From the NCBI RefSeq assembly GCF_001436555.1, contig NZ_AYZR01000007.1, positions 1 through 64,000 on the forward strand: 64,000 nucleotides of DNA. The letters run 5' to 3'. The position numbers and the translations under genes are program-made. Positions within the stretch are counted from its first letter, which is position 1. Each line of letters begins with the position of its first letter. Shown here one piece after another: positions 8,832-18,619 of this stretch. The DNA is from Lentilactobacillus senioris DSM 24302 = JCM 17472 (GTDB lineage: Bacteria > Bacillota > Bacilli > Lactobacillales > Lactobacillaceae). The notes beneath the pieces are model-generated. The model did not search any database, was not told the origin of the DNA, and saw only the letters and a list, made by a program, of their open reading frames with translations.

Positions 8832-10136
8832 TTATTCCACGTAACTAAAAGTAAAGTCTAAAATAGTTACGGTATCCCCATCTTTGGCTCCGGCTTCACG
8901 CAACGCTTGATCAACACCCATGCCCTTCAATTGACGAGCAAATCTAAGCATACTTTGATCATGAGTAGTATCTGTCATCTTAAATAATTTTTCGATCTGA
9001 CTTCCAGATAGTACCCAAGTCTCGTACTCATCATCGTAAGAGATAGTAAATGGTTCTTCAGCAGTTTCTGCAAACTCATAATCTTTATGGGTATCTGGTT
9101 CATCAGCAACTTCTAGTGCTTGTTGTTTAGCAGTTGCTAACATATCAGCCGTCTTATTAACCAATTCATCCAAACCAGTATGGGTAATTGCTGAAATAGG
9201 AATTACTACTGGTTGCTTATCCCCTAATTCTTTTGCGAGATCTAACTTAAATTGCTCCAAGTTAGCTGCTGAATCTGGCATATCCATCTTAGATGCCACC
9301 ACAATTTGGGGCCGCTCTAACAAACTAGGATCATACTTTCTTAATTCTTCGTTGATTGTTACGTAGTCTTCATAAGGGTTGCGACCTTCTTCTCCAGAAA
9401 CATCCACGACGTGCAAGATAACTCGAGTACGTTCAACGTGACGTAGGAATTGAATTCCCAAACCAACCCCCTCAGAAGCTCCTTCAATCAAACCAGGTAA
9501 ATCAGCCATTACAAAGTCTCGGCCATCATCTAATCTAACCATCCCTAAATTAGGAACTAAAGTAGTAAAGTGATACCCTGCCACCTTAGGCTTAGCACTG
9601 GTCAAAGTAGCTAATAACGTAGACTTACCTGCAGATGGAAAACCAACTAACCCCACATCAGCTAAAACCTTTAATTCTAGCTGCAAGGCCCGTTCTTCAC
9701 CTGGTTCGCCATTTTCAGCAATTTCCGGAGCTGGATTATTAGGACTAGCAAAGTGAATATTACCTCGACCGCCTCGACCACCGTGAGCAATAACCACTTC
9801 TTGGTCTACATCCACTAAATCTGCTAACAACACTCCAGTTTCTTGATCATAAATACTGGTTCCTTCTGGAACTGGAATAATGGTATCCTCAGCCCCTCGG
9901 CCAGTCATTTGCTTATTACCACCATTGCCACCATTATCGGCTTTAAATTTTCGGTGGTAACGAAAATCCATCAAAGTGCTCATTCCTGAGTCTACTTTAA
10001 AAATGATGTTACCACCTCGGCCACCATCGCCACCAGCTGGACCACCATTAGGAACGTACTTTTCACGACGAAAAGCTACCATTCCATTTCCGCCGGTTCC
10101 GGCTTTTACTTGAATTTTTACTTGATCTACAAACAT
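8832..10136 (-). CDS. obg: GTPase Obg
   Basis: A large-subunit ribosome assembly GTPase with links to stress and growth control. The 434-residue protein has the glycine-rich Obg fold at the N-terminus (many GGxGG turns, residues 1-158). The GTPase domain follows, with P-loop GFPSAGKST near 166, DLPGLIEGA, and a SKMD base-recognition motif. It ends with the OCT domain found in Gram-positive Obg. It heads an apparent two-gene unit with the acyltransferase. ATG start. Confidence 0.97.
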   Translation of the reverse strand: MFVDQVKIQVKAGTGGNGMVAFRREKYVPNGGPAGGDGGRGGNIIFKVDSGMSTLMDFRYHRKFKADNGGNGGNKQMTGRGAEDTIIPVPEGTSIYDQETGVLLADLVDVDQEVVIAHGGRGGRGNIHFASPNNPAPEIAENGEPGEERALQLELKVLADVGLVGFPSAGKSTLLATLTSAKPKVAGYHFTTLVPNLGMVRLDDGRDFVMADLPGLIEGASEGVGLGIQFLRHVERTRVILHVVDVSGEEGRNPYEDYVTINEELRKYDPSLLERPQIVVASKMDMPDSAANLEQFKLDLAKELGDKQPVVIPISAITHTGLDELVNKTADMLATAKQQALEVADEPDTHKDYEFAETAEEPFTISYDDEYETWVLSGSQIEKLFKMTDTTHDQSMLRFARQLKGMGVDQALREAGAKDGDTVTILDFTFSYVE

Positions 10137-10224
10137 GCTTTATCACCATTTGCTTTCATAATTTGTACTTACGTGCTTCGTATTTGAGTATACCGATGAA
10201 ATTCTGATCGGTCAAAGAGATATC

Positions 10225-12024
10225 CTATTTTGTTTCAGAATCAACCTTACTTAAAGAAAGCTTAATAGTTTGAGCCACTGTTTCTGAAATTCCTAGCTCT
10301 CTTAGGTCCTGAAGTGACGCTTGTGAGATTTTTTTCACGGAACCAAATTGTCGTAACAGTTTATTCCGGGTTTTAGGACCTACCCCTTTAATATTATCTA
10401 AGCGAGAGCTCAATGAATTCTTAGAATGAACTTTCCGATGAAAACTAATTGCAAATCGGTGTACTTCATCTTGGATACGTTGGAGTAAATAAAATCCCTG
10501 ACTCTTAGGATCTAAATACAAATGTTCATCACCGTGACCGAACAATAAATCCGCTGTTTGGTGATGATCATTTTTGACCATTCCCGCTACCGGAATATGC
10601 AGTCCTAATTCGTTTTCTAATACATCTTTAGCGGCGTTCATTTGAATTTCGCCACCATCCATTAGAATTAAATCCGGCATTTCCGCGTGTTCCTTTAATA
10701 GCCGTGTATATCTGCGGCGAATTACTTCTTTAGTACTAGCAGCTTCATCTGCATGGTCTACCGTTTTAAGCTTATATTTTCTGTACAAGTTTTTGTTAGG
10801 CTGACCGTCTATAAAAACCACCATGGCTGAAACTAGATCAGCTCCTTGAATGTGAGAATGATCAAATGCTTCAATTTTACTTCCCGGGGCAATTCCCATC
10901 GCATCGGTTAACTCTTTCATCGCTCCCGTAGTTTTACGTTCATCTAATTCTAGTAATCTGAACTTTTCTTCTAACACTAACTGGGCGTTTTTTTGTGCCA
11001 TTTCCAGCAAATCACGCTTTTCGCCCCTTACTGGTGTCCTAACCGGCGTGTTTTCTACCAACTGACTAACTAAATCCGTTGGTAAAGTTTTCGGTACTAA
11101 AATTTCTTTAGGTAAAATTTGATTCTTCTGTTGATAGAATTGAGCAATAAAGCTTACCATTTCTTCTTCAGGATCATTAATAATCGGAAATAACCGTTTT
11201 TCCCGTTTAATTAATCTAGCTTGTCGAATAAAGAAGATCTGAATAGATAACCATCCCTTGTCAACATAGTAATTAAAAATATCACGGGGAGTGTTATCGG
11301 TGGAAATAATCTTTTGTTTTTCCACCGTCATCTCGATATATTTGATTTGGTCTCTAATTTCGGCAGCTCGTTCATACTCCATCTGTTGAGCAGCTTCTTG
11401 CATACGATTAGTGAGCATCTTTTTAGCTCTTCCCACATTACCGTTTAAAAATGATTTAATGTGTTGGATTTGTTTTGCGTACTCCTCTTCTGGTACTTCT
11501 CTAAAACAAGCCCCTAGACATTGTCCCATATGATAGTACAAACATGGTCGTCCCTGATATCCATTACACCGTCTTAGTGGATACACTTTTTGTAAAAAGT
11601 TAACCGTTTCATCGGCTGCATAAACGTTAGGATAAGGACCGAAGTAGTAAGCTCCATCCTTACTAATTGTATTAACAATTTTAATTTGAGGATCTCGTTC
11701 ATTAGTAATTTTGATATAGGGATAACCACCATTACCTTGCTTCAAACGAATATTGAAATAAGGACGGTGTTTTTGAATCATTGTAATTTCTAATAAAAAG
11801 GCTTCCTTATCTGTAGAGGTAATAATCGTCTCAAAATCAGCAATTGTAGCAACTAATTTTGCTGTCTTGCCTTCATGGCTACTCTTAAAATAAGACCGCA
11901 CTCGATTTTTTAAATTTTTGGCTTTTCCTACGTAAATAATTTGCCCATTGATATCTTTCATTAAGTAAATGCCGGGCAAATCAGGCAATAAACTTAACTT
12001 ATGCTCTAAATATTCAGATGCCAA
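10225..12024 (-). CDS. uvrC: UvrABC excinuclease subunit C
   Basis: Makes both incisions in nucleotide excision repair. The 599-residue protein carries an N-terminal GIY-YIG nuclease domain (GIYLMKD, IIYVGKAKNLKNRV). A cysteine cluster is in the RRCNGYQGRPCLYYHMGQC region, and a UVR segment follows. The RNase H-like nuclease has EAFDHSHIQG and LILMDGG. The protein ends with a helix-hairpin-helix, IKGVGPKTRNKLL. The start is TTG with GGGAGG 8 bases upstream. A canonical promoter and an unusual inverted repeat lie just upstream. Confidence 0.97.
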   Translation of the reverse strand: MASEYLEHKLSLLPDLPGIYLMKDINGQIIYVGKAKNLKNRVRSYFKSSHEGKTAKLVATIADFETIITSTDKEAFLLEITMIQKHRPYFNIRLKQGNGGYPYIKITNERDPQIKIVNTISKDGAYYFGPYPNVYAADETVNFLQKVYPLRRCNGYQGRPCLYYHMGQCLGACFREVPEEEYAKQIQHIKSFLNGNVGRAKKMLTNRMQEAAQQMEYERAAEIRDQIKYIEMTVEKQKIISTDNTPRDIFNYYVDKGWLSIQIFFIRQARLIKREKRLFPIINDPEEEMVSFIAQFYQQKNQILPKEILVPKTLPTDLVSQLVENTPVRTPVRGEKRDLLEMAQKNAQLVLEEKFRLLELDERKTTGAMKELTDAMGIAPGSKIEAFDHSHIQGADLVSAMVVFIDGQPNKNLYRKYKLKTVDHADEAASTKEVIRRRYTRLLKEHAEMPDLILMDGGEIQMNAAKDVLENELGLHIPVAGMVKNDHHQTADLLFGHGDEHLYLDPKSQGFYLLQRIQDEVHRFAISFHRKVHSKNSLSSRLDNIKGVGPKTRNKLLRQFGSVKKISQASLQDLRELGISETVAQTIKLSLSKVDSETK

Positions 12025-12055
12025 TAAATAGTCCTCCCTACAAAACGCTTGCTAA

Positions 12056-12084
12056 ATTATACTCTGAATAATATTTGGTTTCAA
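12056..12084 (-). promoter_or_regulatory. uvrC promoter
   Basis: TTGAAA (12079-12084), 17 bases, TATAAT (12056-12061) on the minus strand, about 32 bases before the uvrC start. The -35 touches the arm of the inverted repeat at 12083-12119. Confidence 0.75.
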
Positions 12085-12119
12085 ACATTGTCATTTATTA
12101 ATTAAATATGACAATGTTT
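12083..12119. repeat. 12-bp inverted repeat, candidate operator
   Basis: AAACATTGTCAT (12083-12094) and ATGACAATGTTT (12108-12119) are perfect inverted copies separated by 13 bases. The element lies in the divergent region between uvrC and the 56-residue gene and abuts the uvrC -35. There is no T tract that would make it a simple terminator, and it does not resemble a Gram-positive LexA box. Confidence 0.6.
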
Positions 12120-12201
12120 TAATTTGGTATCATTGGTCATCAAGAGATGACAAGCAAAAATTTTTTTGCTAGAATTAATTAAAAGTAAGGAGATGGCAAA
12201 A

Positions 12202-12372
12202 GTGGGATTAACCGTAAAACGAAAAGATGACCTCAGTGCTTCCTTCGGGAAGTTTGCCGAAATGGAAACTGAAGATAATCAACGAGACCGTTTCTTAAAA
12301 CGAGACGAAGATAAAAAAGCTCCTAAAAAAGATAAAACCAAAAAACATTCTCTTTTTGGTCGCAAGAAATAA
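12202..12372 (+). CDS. Small highly charged protein, 56 residues
   Basis: A 56-residue, Lys/Asp/Glu-rich protein with the N-terminal pattern GLTVKRKDDL and a C-terminal KKDKTKKHSLFGRKK tail. It faintly resembles the short SPJ_0845-type proteins of lactic acid bacteria, but I am not sure. I choose GTG 12202 because AAGGAG lies 9 bases upstream. An in-frame ATG at 12193 directly abuts that site. The gene is followed by a strong terminator. It is probably disordered and cytoplasmic; function unknown. Confidence 0.6.
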   Translation: MGLTVKRKDDLSASFGKFAEMETEDNQRDRFLKRDEDKKAPKKDKTKKHSLFGRKK

Positions 12373-12384
12373 TCCAGATAAGTT

Positions 12385-12417
12385 AAGCCCCCTAGTAATT
12401 TTACTAGGGGGCTTTTT
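12385..12417. terminator. Bidirectional terminator
   Basis: A perfect 13-base-pair stem (12385-12397 with 12102+300 = 12402-12414) with a 4-base loop and a T tract. It is shared by the converging 56-residue gene and the MazG-like gene. Confidence 0.9.
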
Positions 12418-12423
12418 AGCGAC

Positions 12424-12708
12424 TTATTTAGTTGGATAACGAGCCGTTAACCGTTCAATATTATCTTGAGCAACGTCTTCTAAAGGAATATCAGCCCATT
12501 GAGCAACTTGAGACAAATACCATAAAACGTCGCCGAGCTCCTTGACCAGTTGATCTTTATCTAGATCAGATCCTTGAAAAGTGTATTTTCTAACTAGATC
12601 AGCAACTTCTCCTGCCTCACCACTTAGCCCTAAAGCACAGTTAGTCAATACCTGTTCCTTTCCTAATAAGGTTCGGTTAGCTGCTTTTTGATATTCATTT
12701 AAATCCAA
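12424..12708 (-). CDS. MazG-like nucleotide pyrophosphohydrolase
   Basis: A 94-residue all-alpha NTP pyrophosphohydrolase of the MazG/RS21-C6-like group. The metal-binding motifs are EAGEVAD and KELGDVLWYL. Such short forms hydrolyse non-canonical or surplus dNTPs. The start is TTG 12708, one base after the engB stop, with AAAGGACG upstream inside engB, so the two genes are translationally close. The substrate cannot be told from sequence. Confidence 0.85.
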   Translation of the reverse strand: MDLNEYQKAANRTLLGKEQVLTNCALGLSGEAGEVADLVRKYTFQGSDLDKDQLVKELGDVLWYLSQVAQWADIPLEDVAQDNIERLTARYPTK

Positions 12709-12709
12709 A

Positions 12710-13294
12710 TTACTTCGTCCTTTCTTCAATCCAGTCCCATACAGCATCTTTTCCGGTTTTAGATACGGCAGAAAAGAGGACTAACGGTTCTGTTCCACTC
12801 ATTTCTAAAGATTGTCGAATAATTTTTTCCTGCTTATTCCACTTGCTCTTAGCAATTTTATCCATTTTAGTGGCTACCACTAACGTATCAATATTGTAGT
12901 AGTTTAACCACTCGTGCATGGCAATATCGTCTTCCGTAGGAGCATGTCTACCATCCACTAGGGTAATAACTCCTTTTAATTGATCCCTACTAGTTAGGTA
13001 GGTTTCAATCATTTGCCCCCACTTTTCCCGTTCCACTTTAGATACTTTGGCATACCCATATCCTGGAACGTCAACGAAGTATAATTGCTGTTCAATTTGG
13101 TAAAAGTTCAGCGTCTGAGTTTTTCCAGGTTGACTGGACGTTCTAGCAAAACTACGCCGGTTGATTAAGGTATTGGTCAATGATGACTTGCCTACGTTGG
13201 AACGACCAACCAAAGCAATTTCTGGTAAGTTACCACTCGGGTATTGTTTCGGTGCTACCGCACTAATTGTTAATTCGACATTATGGACGTCCAT
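12710..13294 (-). CDS. engB: Ribosome biogenesis GTP-binding protein EngB/YsxC
   Basis: An essential GTPase for 50S subunit assembly. The 194-residue product has P-loop GRSNVGKSS (residues 30-38), DVPGYGYAK (switch II region) and ATKMDK (base recognition). The usual clpX-engB neighbourhood is kept. I start at ATG 13294 with AAAGGGTGG 5 bases upstream; an earlier TTG in frame has no better signal. Confidence 0.96.
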   Translation of the reverse strand: MDVHNVELTISAVAPKQYPSGNLPEIALVGRSNVGKSSLTNTLINRRSFARTSSQPGKTQTLNFYQIEQQLYFVDVPGYGYAKVSKVEREKWGQMIETYLTSRDQLKGVITLVDGRHAPTEDDIAMHEWLNYYNIDTLVVATKMDKIAKSKWNKQEKIIRQSLEMSGTEPLVLFSAVSKTGKDAVWDWIEERTK

Positions 13295-13349
13295 TACTGC
13301 CACCCTTTCTGATTTCAAGATCCTAAAACACTATAACACATAGTTCCAT

Positions 13350-13391
13350 AAAAAAAGAAGAGGCCTGAATTTAATATTCGGCTTCTTCTCT
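13350..13391 (-). terminator. Terminator after clpX
   Basis: An imperfect stem (AGAAGAAGCCGAAT with ATTCAGGCCTCTTCT on the minus strand) followed by a run of T. It separates clpX from engB. Confidence 0.75.
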
Positions 13392-13404
13392 TCTTATGAT
13401 TGGG

Positions 13405-14661
13405 CTATGACGCTTTTAAAATTAATTTGGGTTCAATTTGTTCAGTAACCGTAGCTCCATTAATAATTACCTTTTCAACGTCATCACGACTAGGTAAATC
13501 AAACATAATATCACGCATTACGTCTTCGATAATGGAACGTAACCCACGAGCCCCAGTTTTTCTAGAGATAGCTAATTGAGCCATTTCATCCAAAGCATCA
13601 TCGGTAAATTCTAATTGTACTCCGTCTAACTCTAAGAGCTTAGTATATTGTTTAACCAACGCATTCTTAGGTTGAGTCAAAATTCGAACTAAGTCAGCTT
13701 GAGTTAATTTGTTAAGTGCAGTCAAAATTGGTAATCGGCCAATGAATTCCGGAATTAACCCAAACTTCAAAAGGTCTTCTGGCACTACCGCTTGCATGAT
13801 ACTATCATCATCCAAGTCAGGAGCGGCATCAGAATTAGTTCCAAAACCAATCGTCTTATCACCCAAGCGCCCTTTAACGATACTTTCAATTCCATCAAAC
13901 GCCCCACCAACGATGAATAAAATGTTAGTAGTGTCAATTTGAATTAGCTCTTGTTGTGGGTGCTTTCGACCACCCTGAGGTGGCACACTTGCAATCGTAC
14001 CTTCTAAAATCTTAAGCAAGGCCTGTTGAACTCCTTCACCAGAAACGTCTCGAGTAATTGACACGTTTTCTGATTTTTTGGCAATTTTATCGATTTCATC
14101 GATATAAACAATCCCTTTTTGAGCTCGTTCAACATCATAATCAGCACTTTGCAAGAGTTTGAGAAGAATATTTTCAACGTCTTCACCCACATAACCAGCT
14201 TCGGTTAAGGTGGTTGCATCTGCAATCGCAAACGGAACGTTCAAAATTTTCGCTAAGGTTTGGGCTAAATAAGTTTTCCCTGAACCAGTAGGTCCAATTA
14301 AAGCGATGTTACTCTTTTGTAATTCCAATTCATCATCGTCATCACTATGCTTAGCTAGTTCATTAACTCTCTTATAGTGATTATATACAGCCACTGAGAG
14401 AGTTCGCTTAGCATCATTTTGACCAATTACAAATTGATCTAGCTCCTGTAAAATTTCAGCTGGAGTAGGAACATTTAATGGTGCATCACTAATATTCTTG
14501 CTTTCAGTAACTAATTCTTCGTCAATAATTTCCTTACAAAGATCTATACATTCATTACAAATATAAACACCAGGGCCAGCTACAATTTTTTGAACTTGGT
14601 CTTGGGTTTTACCACAGAAGGAGCAAGTGATCGTGCCACTTGATTCGTTATCGTCAAACAA
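13405..14661 (-). CDS. clpX: ClpX, ATP-dependent Clp protease unfoldase
   Basis: Hexameric AAA+ unfoldase that feeds substrates to ClpP. The 418-residue product has the N-terminal zinc-binding domain (CSFC and CNEC), Walker A GPTGSGKT, Walker [11 protein letters not shown], and the C-terminal RSIIEDVM sensor-2 region. The start is TTG 14661 with AAAGGAGG 7 bases upstream; longer in-frame extension overlaps that site. clpX follows tig, as in many Firmicutes. ClpP is not in this window. Confidence 0.97.
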   Translation of the reverse strand: MFDDNESSGTITCSFCGKTQDQVQKIVAGPGVYICNECIDLCKEIIDEELVTESKNISDAPLNVPTPAEILQELDQFVIGQNDAKRTLSVAVYNHYKRVNELAKHSDDDDELELQKSNIALIGPTGSGKTYLAQTLAKILNVPFAIADATTLTEAGYVGEDVENILLKLLQSADYDVERAQKGIVYIDEIDKIAKKSENVSITRDVSGEGVQQALLKILEGTIASVPPQGGRKHPQQELIQIDTTNILFIVGGAFDGIESIVKGRLGDKTIGFGTNSDAAPDLDDDSIMQAVVPEDLLKFGLIPEFIGRLPILTALNKLTQADLVRILTQPKNALVKQYTKLLELDGVQLEFTDDALDEMAQLAISRKTGARGLRSIIEDVMRDIMFDLPSRDDVEKVIINGATVTEQIEPKLILKAS

Positions 14662-14762
14662 TTGTTTTCCTCCTTTAATCAATTCAAATTAAATAAATTT
14701 CAATCCTCAACTAGGAGGTACTTTACCACGTTTACTTTAAAAAGCAAATATTAGCCCTTATC

Positions 14763-14792
14763 GAAAAAAGATCCGTTATAAAAACGGATCTT
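14763..14792 (-). terminator. Terminator after tig
   Basis: GATCCGTT/AACGGATC stem (14770-14777 with 14783-14790) and a T tract on the minus strand. Confidence 0.85.
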
Positions 14793-14801
14793 CGAGGTTA
14801 A

Positions 14802-16115
14802 TTACTTATCTTCTGAATCGTCTTTAGCTTTACTATCTTGTTTAGCAGAATCAACGATCATATCAACTGCCTTCTTGATAGCAATATCATGCTTCAACAT
14901 GTCATCAGTTAAAGCGTTACGAACAGCAGTTTCTTCCATACCGTATTGTTGAGCAAGATCTTTAACTTCAGCAGCAACATCTTCTTCTGAAGGTTCAATC
15001 TTTTCAGCAGCAACGATAGCTTCCAAAACAAGGTTAGTCTTAACGCGGTTTTCAGCACCATCAGCAAATTGCTTCTTAAGGTCGTCTTCAGTAGTTCCAG
15101 TCAATTGGAAGTACATTTGAGCGTTGATACCTTGTTGTTGCATACCAGCTAAGTATTGATCCATTTGACGTTGGATGTCTTCATCCATCATAGCTTGTGG
15201 AATATCCTTAACTTCGGCGTTATCAACGGCTTCTGAAAGGGCAGCATCTTCGATAGCATCGTGAGCAGCAGCCTTCTTGTCTTCCTTAAGTTGCTCTTTA
15301 ATCTTGTCTTTTAATTCGTCAAGGGTATCTACATCTTCGTCGACATCCTTAGCAAATTCATCGTCAAGTTCAGGAAGTTCCTTAGCTTTAACTTCATGGA
15401 TCTTAACTTTAAAGATAGCATCCTTACCAGCCAATTCTTCAGCTTGGTAGTTTTCTGGGAAAGTAACTTTAACGTCAACATCTTCACCAGCTTTGTGACC
15501 AACTAATTGGTCTTCAAAACCAGGAATAAATGATCCAGAACCTAATTCAAGTGAGTAATTATCAGCTTTACCACCATCAAATTGCTTGTCATCTACGTAA
15601 CCATCGAAGTCAATAACTACGGTGTCACCATTTTCAGCAGCCTTATCTTCTTTAAGAACTAATTCTGCTTGTTGTTCACGACGCTTTTCAAGTTCAGCCT
15701 CAATGTCTTTTTGGTAAACGCGAGTATTTTGCTTTGGAACACTTAAGCCTTTGTATTCACCAAGCTTAACTTCTGGTTTAACAGAAACAACAGCTTTGAT
15801 AACCCAGTCTTTACCCTTTTCCATTGATTCAACGTTAATTTGTGGTTGATCAACTGGTTCGATAGCAGCTTCAGTTACGGCTGCAGAGTAAGCTTCTGGA
15901 AGTAAGATGTTAAGTGCATCTTCGTACAATGATTCTTCACCATACATTTTGTTAAATACTTGGCGTGAAACTTTTCCTTTTCGGAAGCCAGGTACACTAA
16001 TATTTTTTTTGTTACGGTTGAAGGCTTTGTCTAAACCTTCACTGATCTTGTCGGCACTAATTTCGAAAGTTAATTCTCCATCATTAGTACCTTTCTTTTC
16101 CCATTTTGCAGACAT
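14802..16115 (-). CDS. tig: Trigger factor (ribosome-bound chaperone, peptidyl-prolyl isomerase)
   Basis: Binds the ribosome exit site and assists folding of new chains. The 437-residue product has the N-terminal ribosome-binding signature GFRKGKVSR, a central FKBP-like isomerase domain ([26 protein letters not shown]), and a long helical acidic C-terminal domain. ATG start with GGAGGG upstream. Confidence 0.97.
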   Translation of the reverse strand: MSAKWEKKGTNDGELTFEISADKISEGLDKAFNRNKKNISVPGFRKGKVSRQVFNKMYGEESLYEDALNILLPEAYSAAVTEAAIEPVDQPQINVESMEKGKDWVIKAVVSVKPEVKLGEYKGLSVPKQNTRVYQKDIEAELEKRREQQAELVLKEDKAAENGDTVVIDFDGYVDDKQFDGGKADNYSLELGSGSFIPGFEDQLVGHKAGEDVDVKVTFPENYQAEELAGKDAIFKVKIHEVKAKELPELDDEFAKDVDEDVDTLDELKDKIKEQLKEDKKAAAHDAIEDAALSEAVDNAEVKDIPQAMMDEDIQRQMDQYLAGMQQQGINAQMYFQLTGTTEDDLKKQFADGAENRVKTNLVLEAIVAAEKIEPSEEDVAAEVKDLAQQYGMEETAVRNALTDDMLKHDIAIKKAVDMIVDSAKQDSKAKDDSEDK

Positions 16116-16223
16116 TTTGTTCCCTCCGAGACGAAAAGATTATTTTTTACAATTCTTGATTGCATAACAGTATTAGTTTAACGTATCAACAGCTAAAAGT
16201 AAAATATTTATCGTATTTTTGCA

Positions 16224-16258
16224 TAAAAAAAGAGTTACGGCATAACCGTAACTCTTTA
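16224..16258 (-). terminator. Terminator after tuf
   Basis: A 12-base-pair stem (AAAGAGTTACGG and CCGTAACTCTTT) with a T tract on the minus strand. Confidence 0.9.
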
Positions 16259-16273
16259 TTGTGTGTTGAGAAA

Positions 16274-17461
<1,188 letters not shown>

Positions 17462-17523
17462 TAATGAAACCTCCTGTGTTTTCAAGAATTACACCAAATT
17501 TATTCGATGCATTTCTATTAAGA

Positions 17524-17552
17524 ATTATACTACATCTTCTCCAAAAGACCAA
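17524..17552 (-). promoter_or_regulatory. tuf promoter
   Basis: TTGGTC (17547-17552), 17 bases, TATAAT (17524-17529) on the minus strand. The leader to the tuf start is about 55 bases. Confidence 0.7.
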
Positions 17553-17646
17553 ATAAATTAAGCCTGATATTGAAGAACTCCTAAACATTATATTCAAAGT
17601 AAAATCGTTTGTAAACAGATTATTTAATTTTTACCAATAATATTTA

Positions 17647-18564
17647 TTAAAATCCTAGGTCTTCATGAATTTTTTGATCCAACTGATCTTGCACATTTAA
17701 AAGTTTCTCGGCCGATTCATCAGTAGTCACTGGGCGTTCCCCTCTTAATTTTTGAACTAATAATTCCGCCCACACATCCGGATCTTGGATAATTTGATCA
17801 GCATTAGGATATAAATAAGCACTTTGTAAAAATAATTCTTTTTCTGCTATTTGCCACTGAACCGGATCAATGGCACCTACCTTCTTCCAAAGAACTTCCT
17901 TAATTTGTTGAAATACGGGGCCTTGAATGTCTGTAGGAATAGTCGCTAGCTTAACAGCTCCAGTAGATTGAAATTTACCAGTCACAATAATCGATCCGGT
18001 CACCCCAGCTAACTTAAGGGTTTGCAAAACATCACTTTTTACCGGCTGCCATACATCGGGATCTTGCAAAACTAATTGAACCGCAACACGATAACTACTG
18101 AGAGGCAGATATTTGGCTTGCTTTAAAACAACAGATTGCTCTTCTAATGCTAATGTTCCTACTGAACTAACTTTTCTAGTTAATCCGGCAATTTTTTTAG
18201 CATTACTCAATTGATAACTCTGTTCAGCAGTCTCAATAATATCGTCTTTTTGTAGGTCCAATTTATAATTTAACTGCCACCCCAATACAAATGCATGATG
18301 GGTTAACAAAGTATTTAAAACATCCGTAATTAACGCCGTATTAACTTGATATTGGTGTTCAAAATCGGTTAAGTAACTAACGGCTACATCGTCTTCACCA
18401 TTCAATAATAGCGCGTGAACTAATAATTTATTAGCATCAAAAGTTTGATATTGTTCATATAGTTTCAAAGCCCTAGGTAATGCTAAATCTACTTGCCGTT
18501 CATCAAAATTGGATTGAATTTGCTCTAACTCTTGAAAATACCATTCTGGTAACTTACTATTCAT
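17647..18564 (-). CDS. TPR-like protein, 305 residues
   Basis: A soluble helical protein with no signal peptide or membrane segment. Its N-terminal half reads like degenerate tetratricopeptide repeats (ALPRALKLYEQYQ, LLVHALLLNGEDDVAVSYL). A middle region near YLPLSSYRVAVQLVLQDPDVW may be a conserved family module. Such genes commonly follow rnjB in lactobacilli but remain uncharacterised. The rnjB terminator lies between the two genes, so coupling is loose. Function not inferred beyond a protein-protein interaction scaffold. Confidence 0.7.
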   Translation of the reverse strand: MNSKLPEWYFQELEQIQSNFDERQVDLALPRALKLYEQYQTFDANKLLVHALLLNGEDDVAVSYLTDFEHQYQVNTALITDVLNTLLTHHAFVLGWQLNYKLDLQKDDIIETAEQSYQLSNAKKIAGLTRKVSSVGTLALEEQSVVLKQAKYLPLSSYRVAVQLVLQDPDVWQPVKSDVLQTLKLAGVTGSIIVTGKFQSTGAVKLATIPTDIQGPVFQQIKEVLWKKVGAIDPVQWQIAEKELFLQSAYLYPNADQIIQDPDVWAELLVQKLRGERPVTTDESAEKLLNVQDQLDQKIHEDLGF

Positions 18565-18583
18565 TAATTTATCCTCACAGTTA

Positions 18584-18614
18584 TAAAACGACCCTTCAAG
18601 TACCGAAGGGTCGT
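18584..18614 (-). terminator. Terminator after the second RNase J gene
   Basis: ACGACCCTTC (18588-18597) pairs with GAAGGGTCGT (18605-18614), followed on the minus strand by TTTATAA. Confidence 0.85.
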
Positions 18615-18619
18615 CTCAT

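Noticed and set aside
12130-12180. Small hairpins GTCATC/GATGAC and AGCAAAAA/TTTTTGCT before the 56-residue gene
   Set aside because: Short and AT-rich with no convincing T tract or known motif; could arise by chance, so not listed as a terminator or riboswitch.
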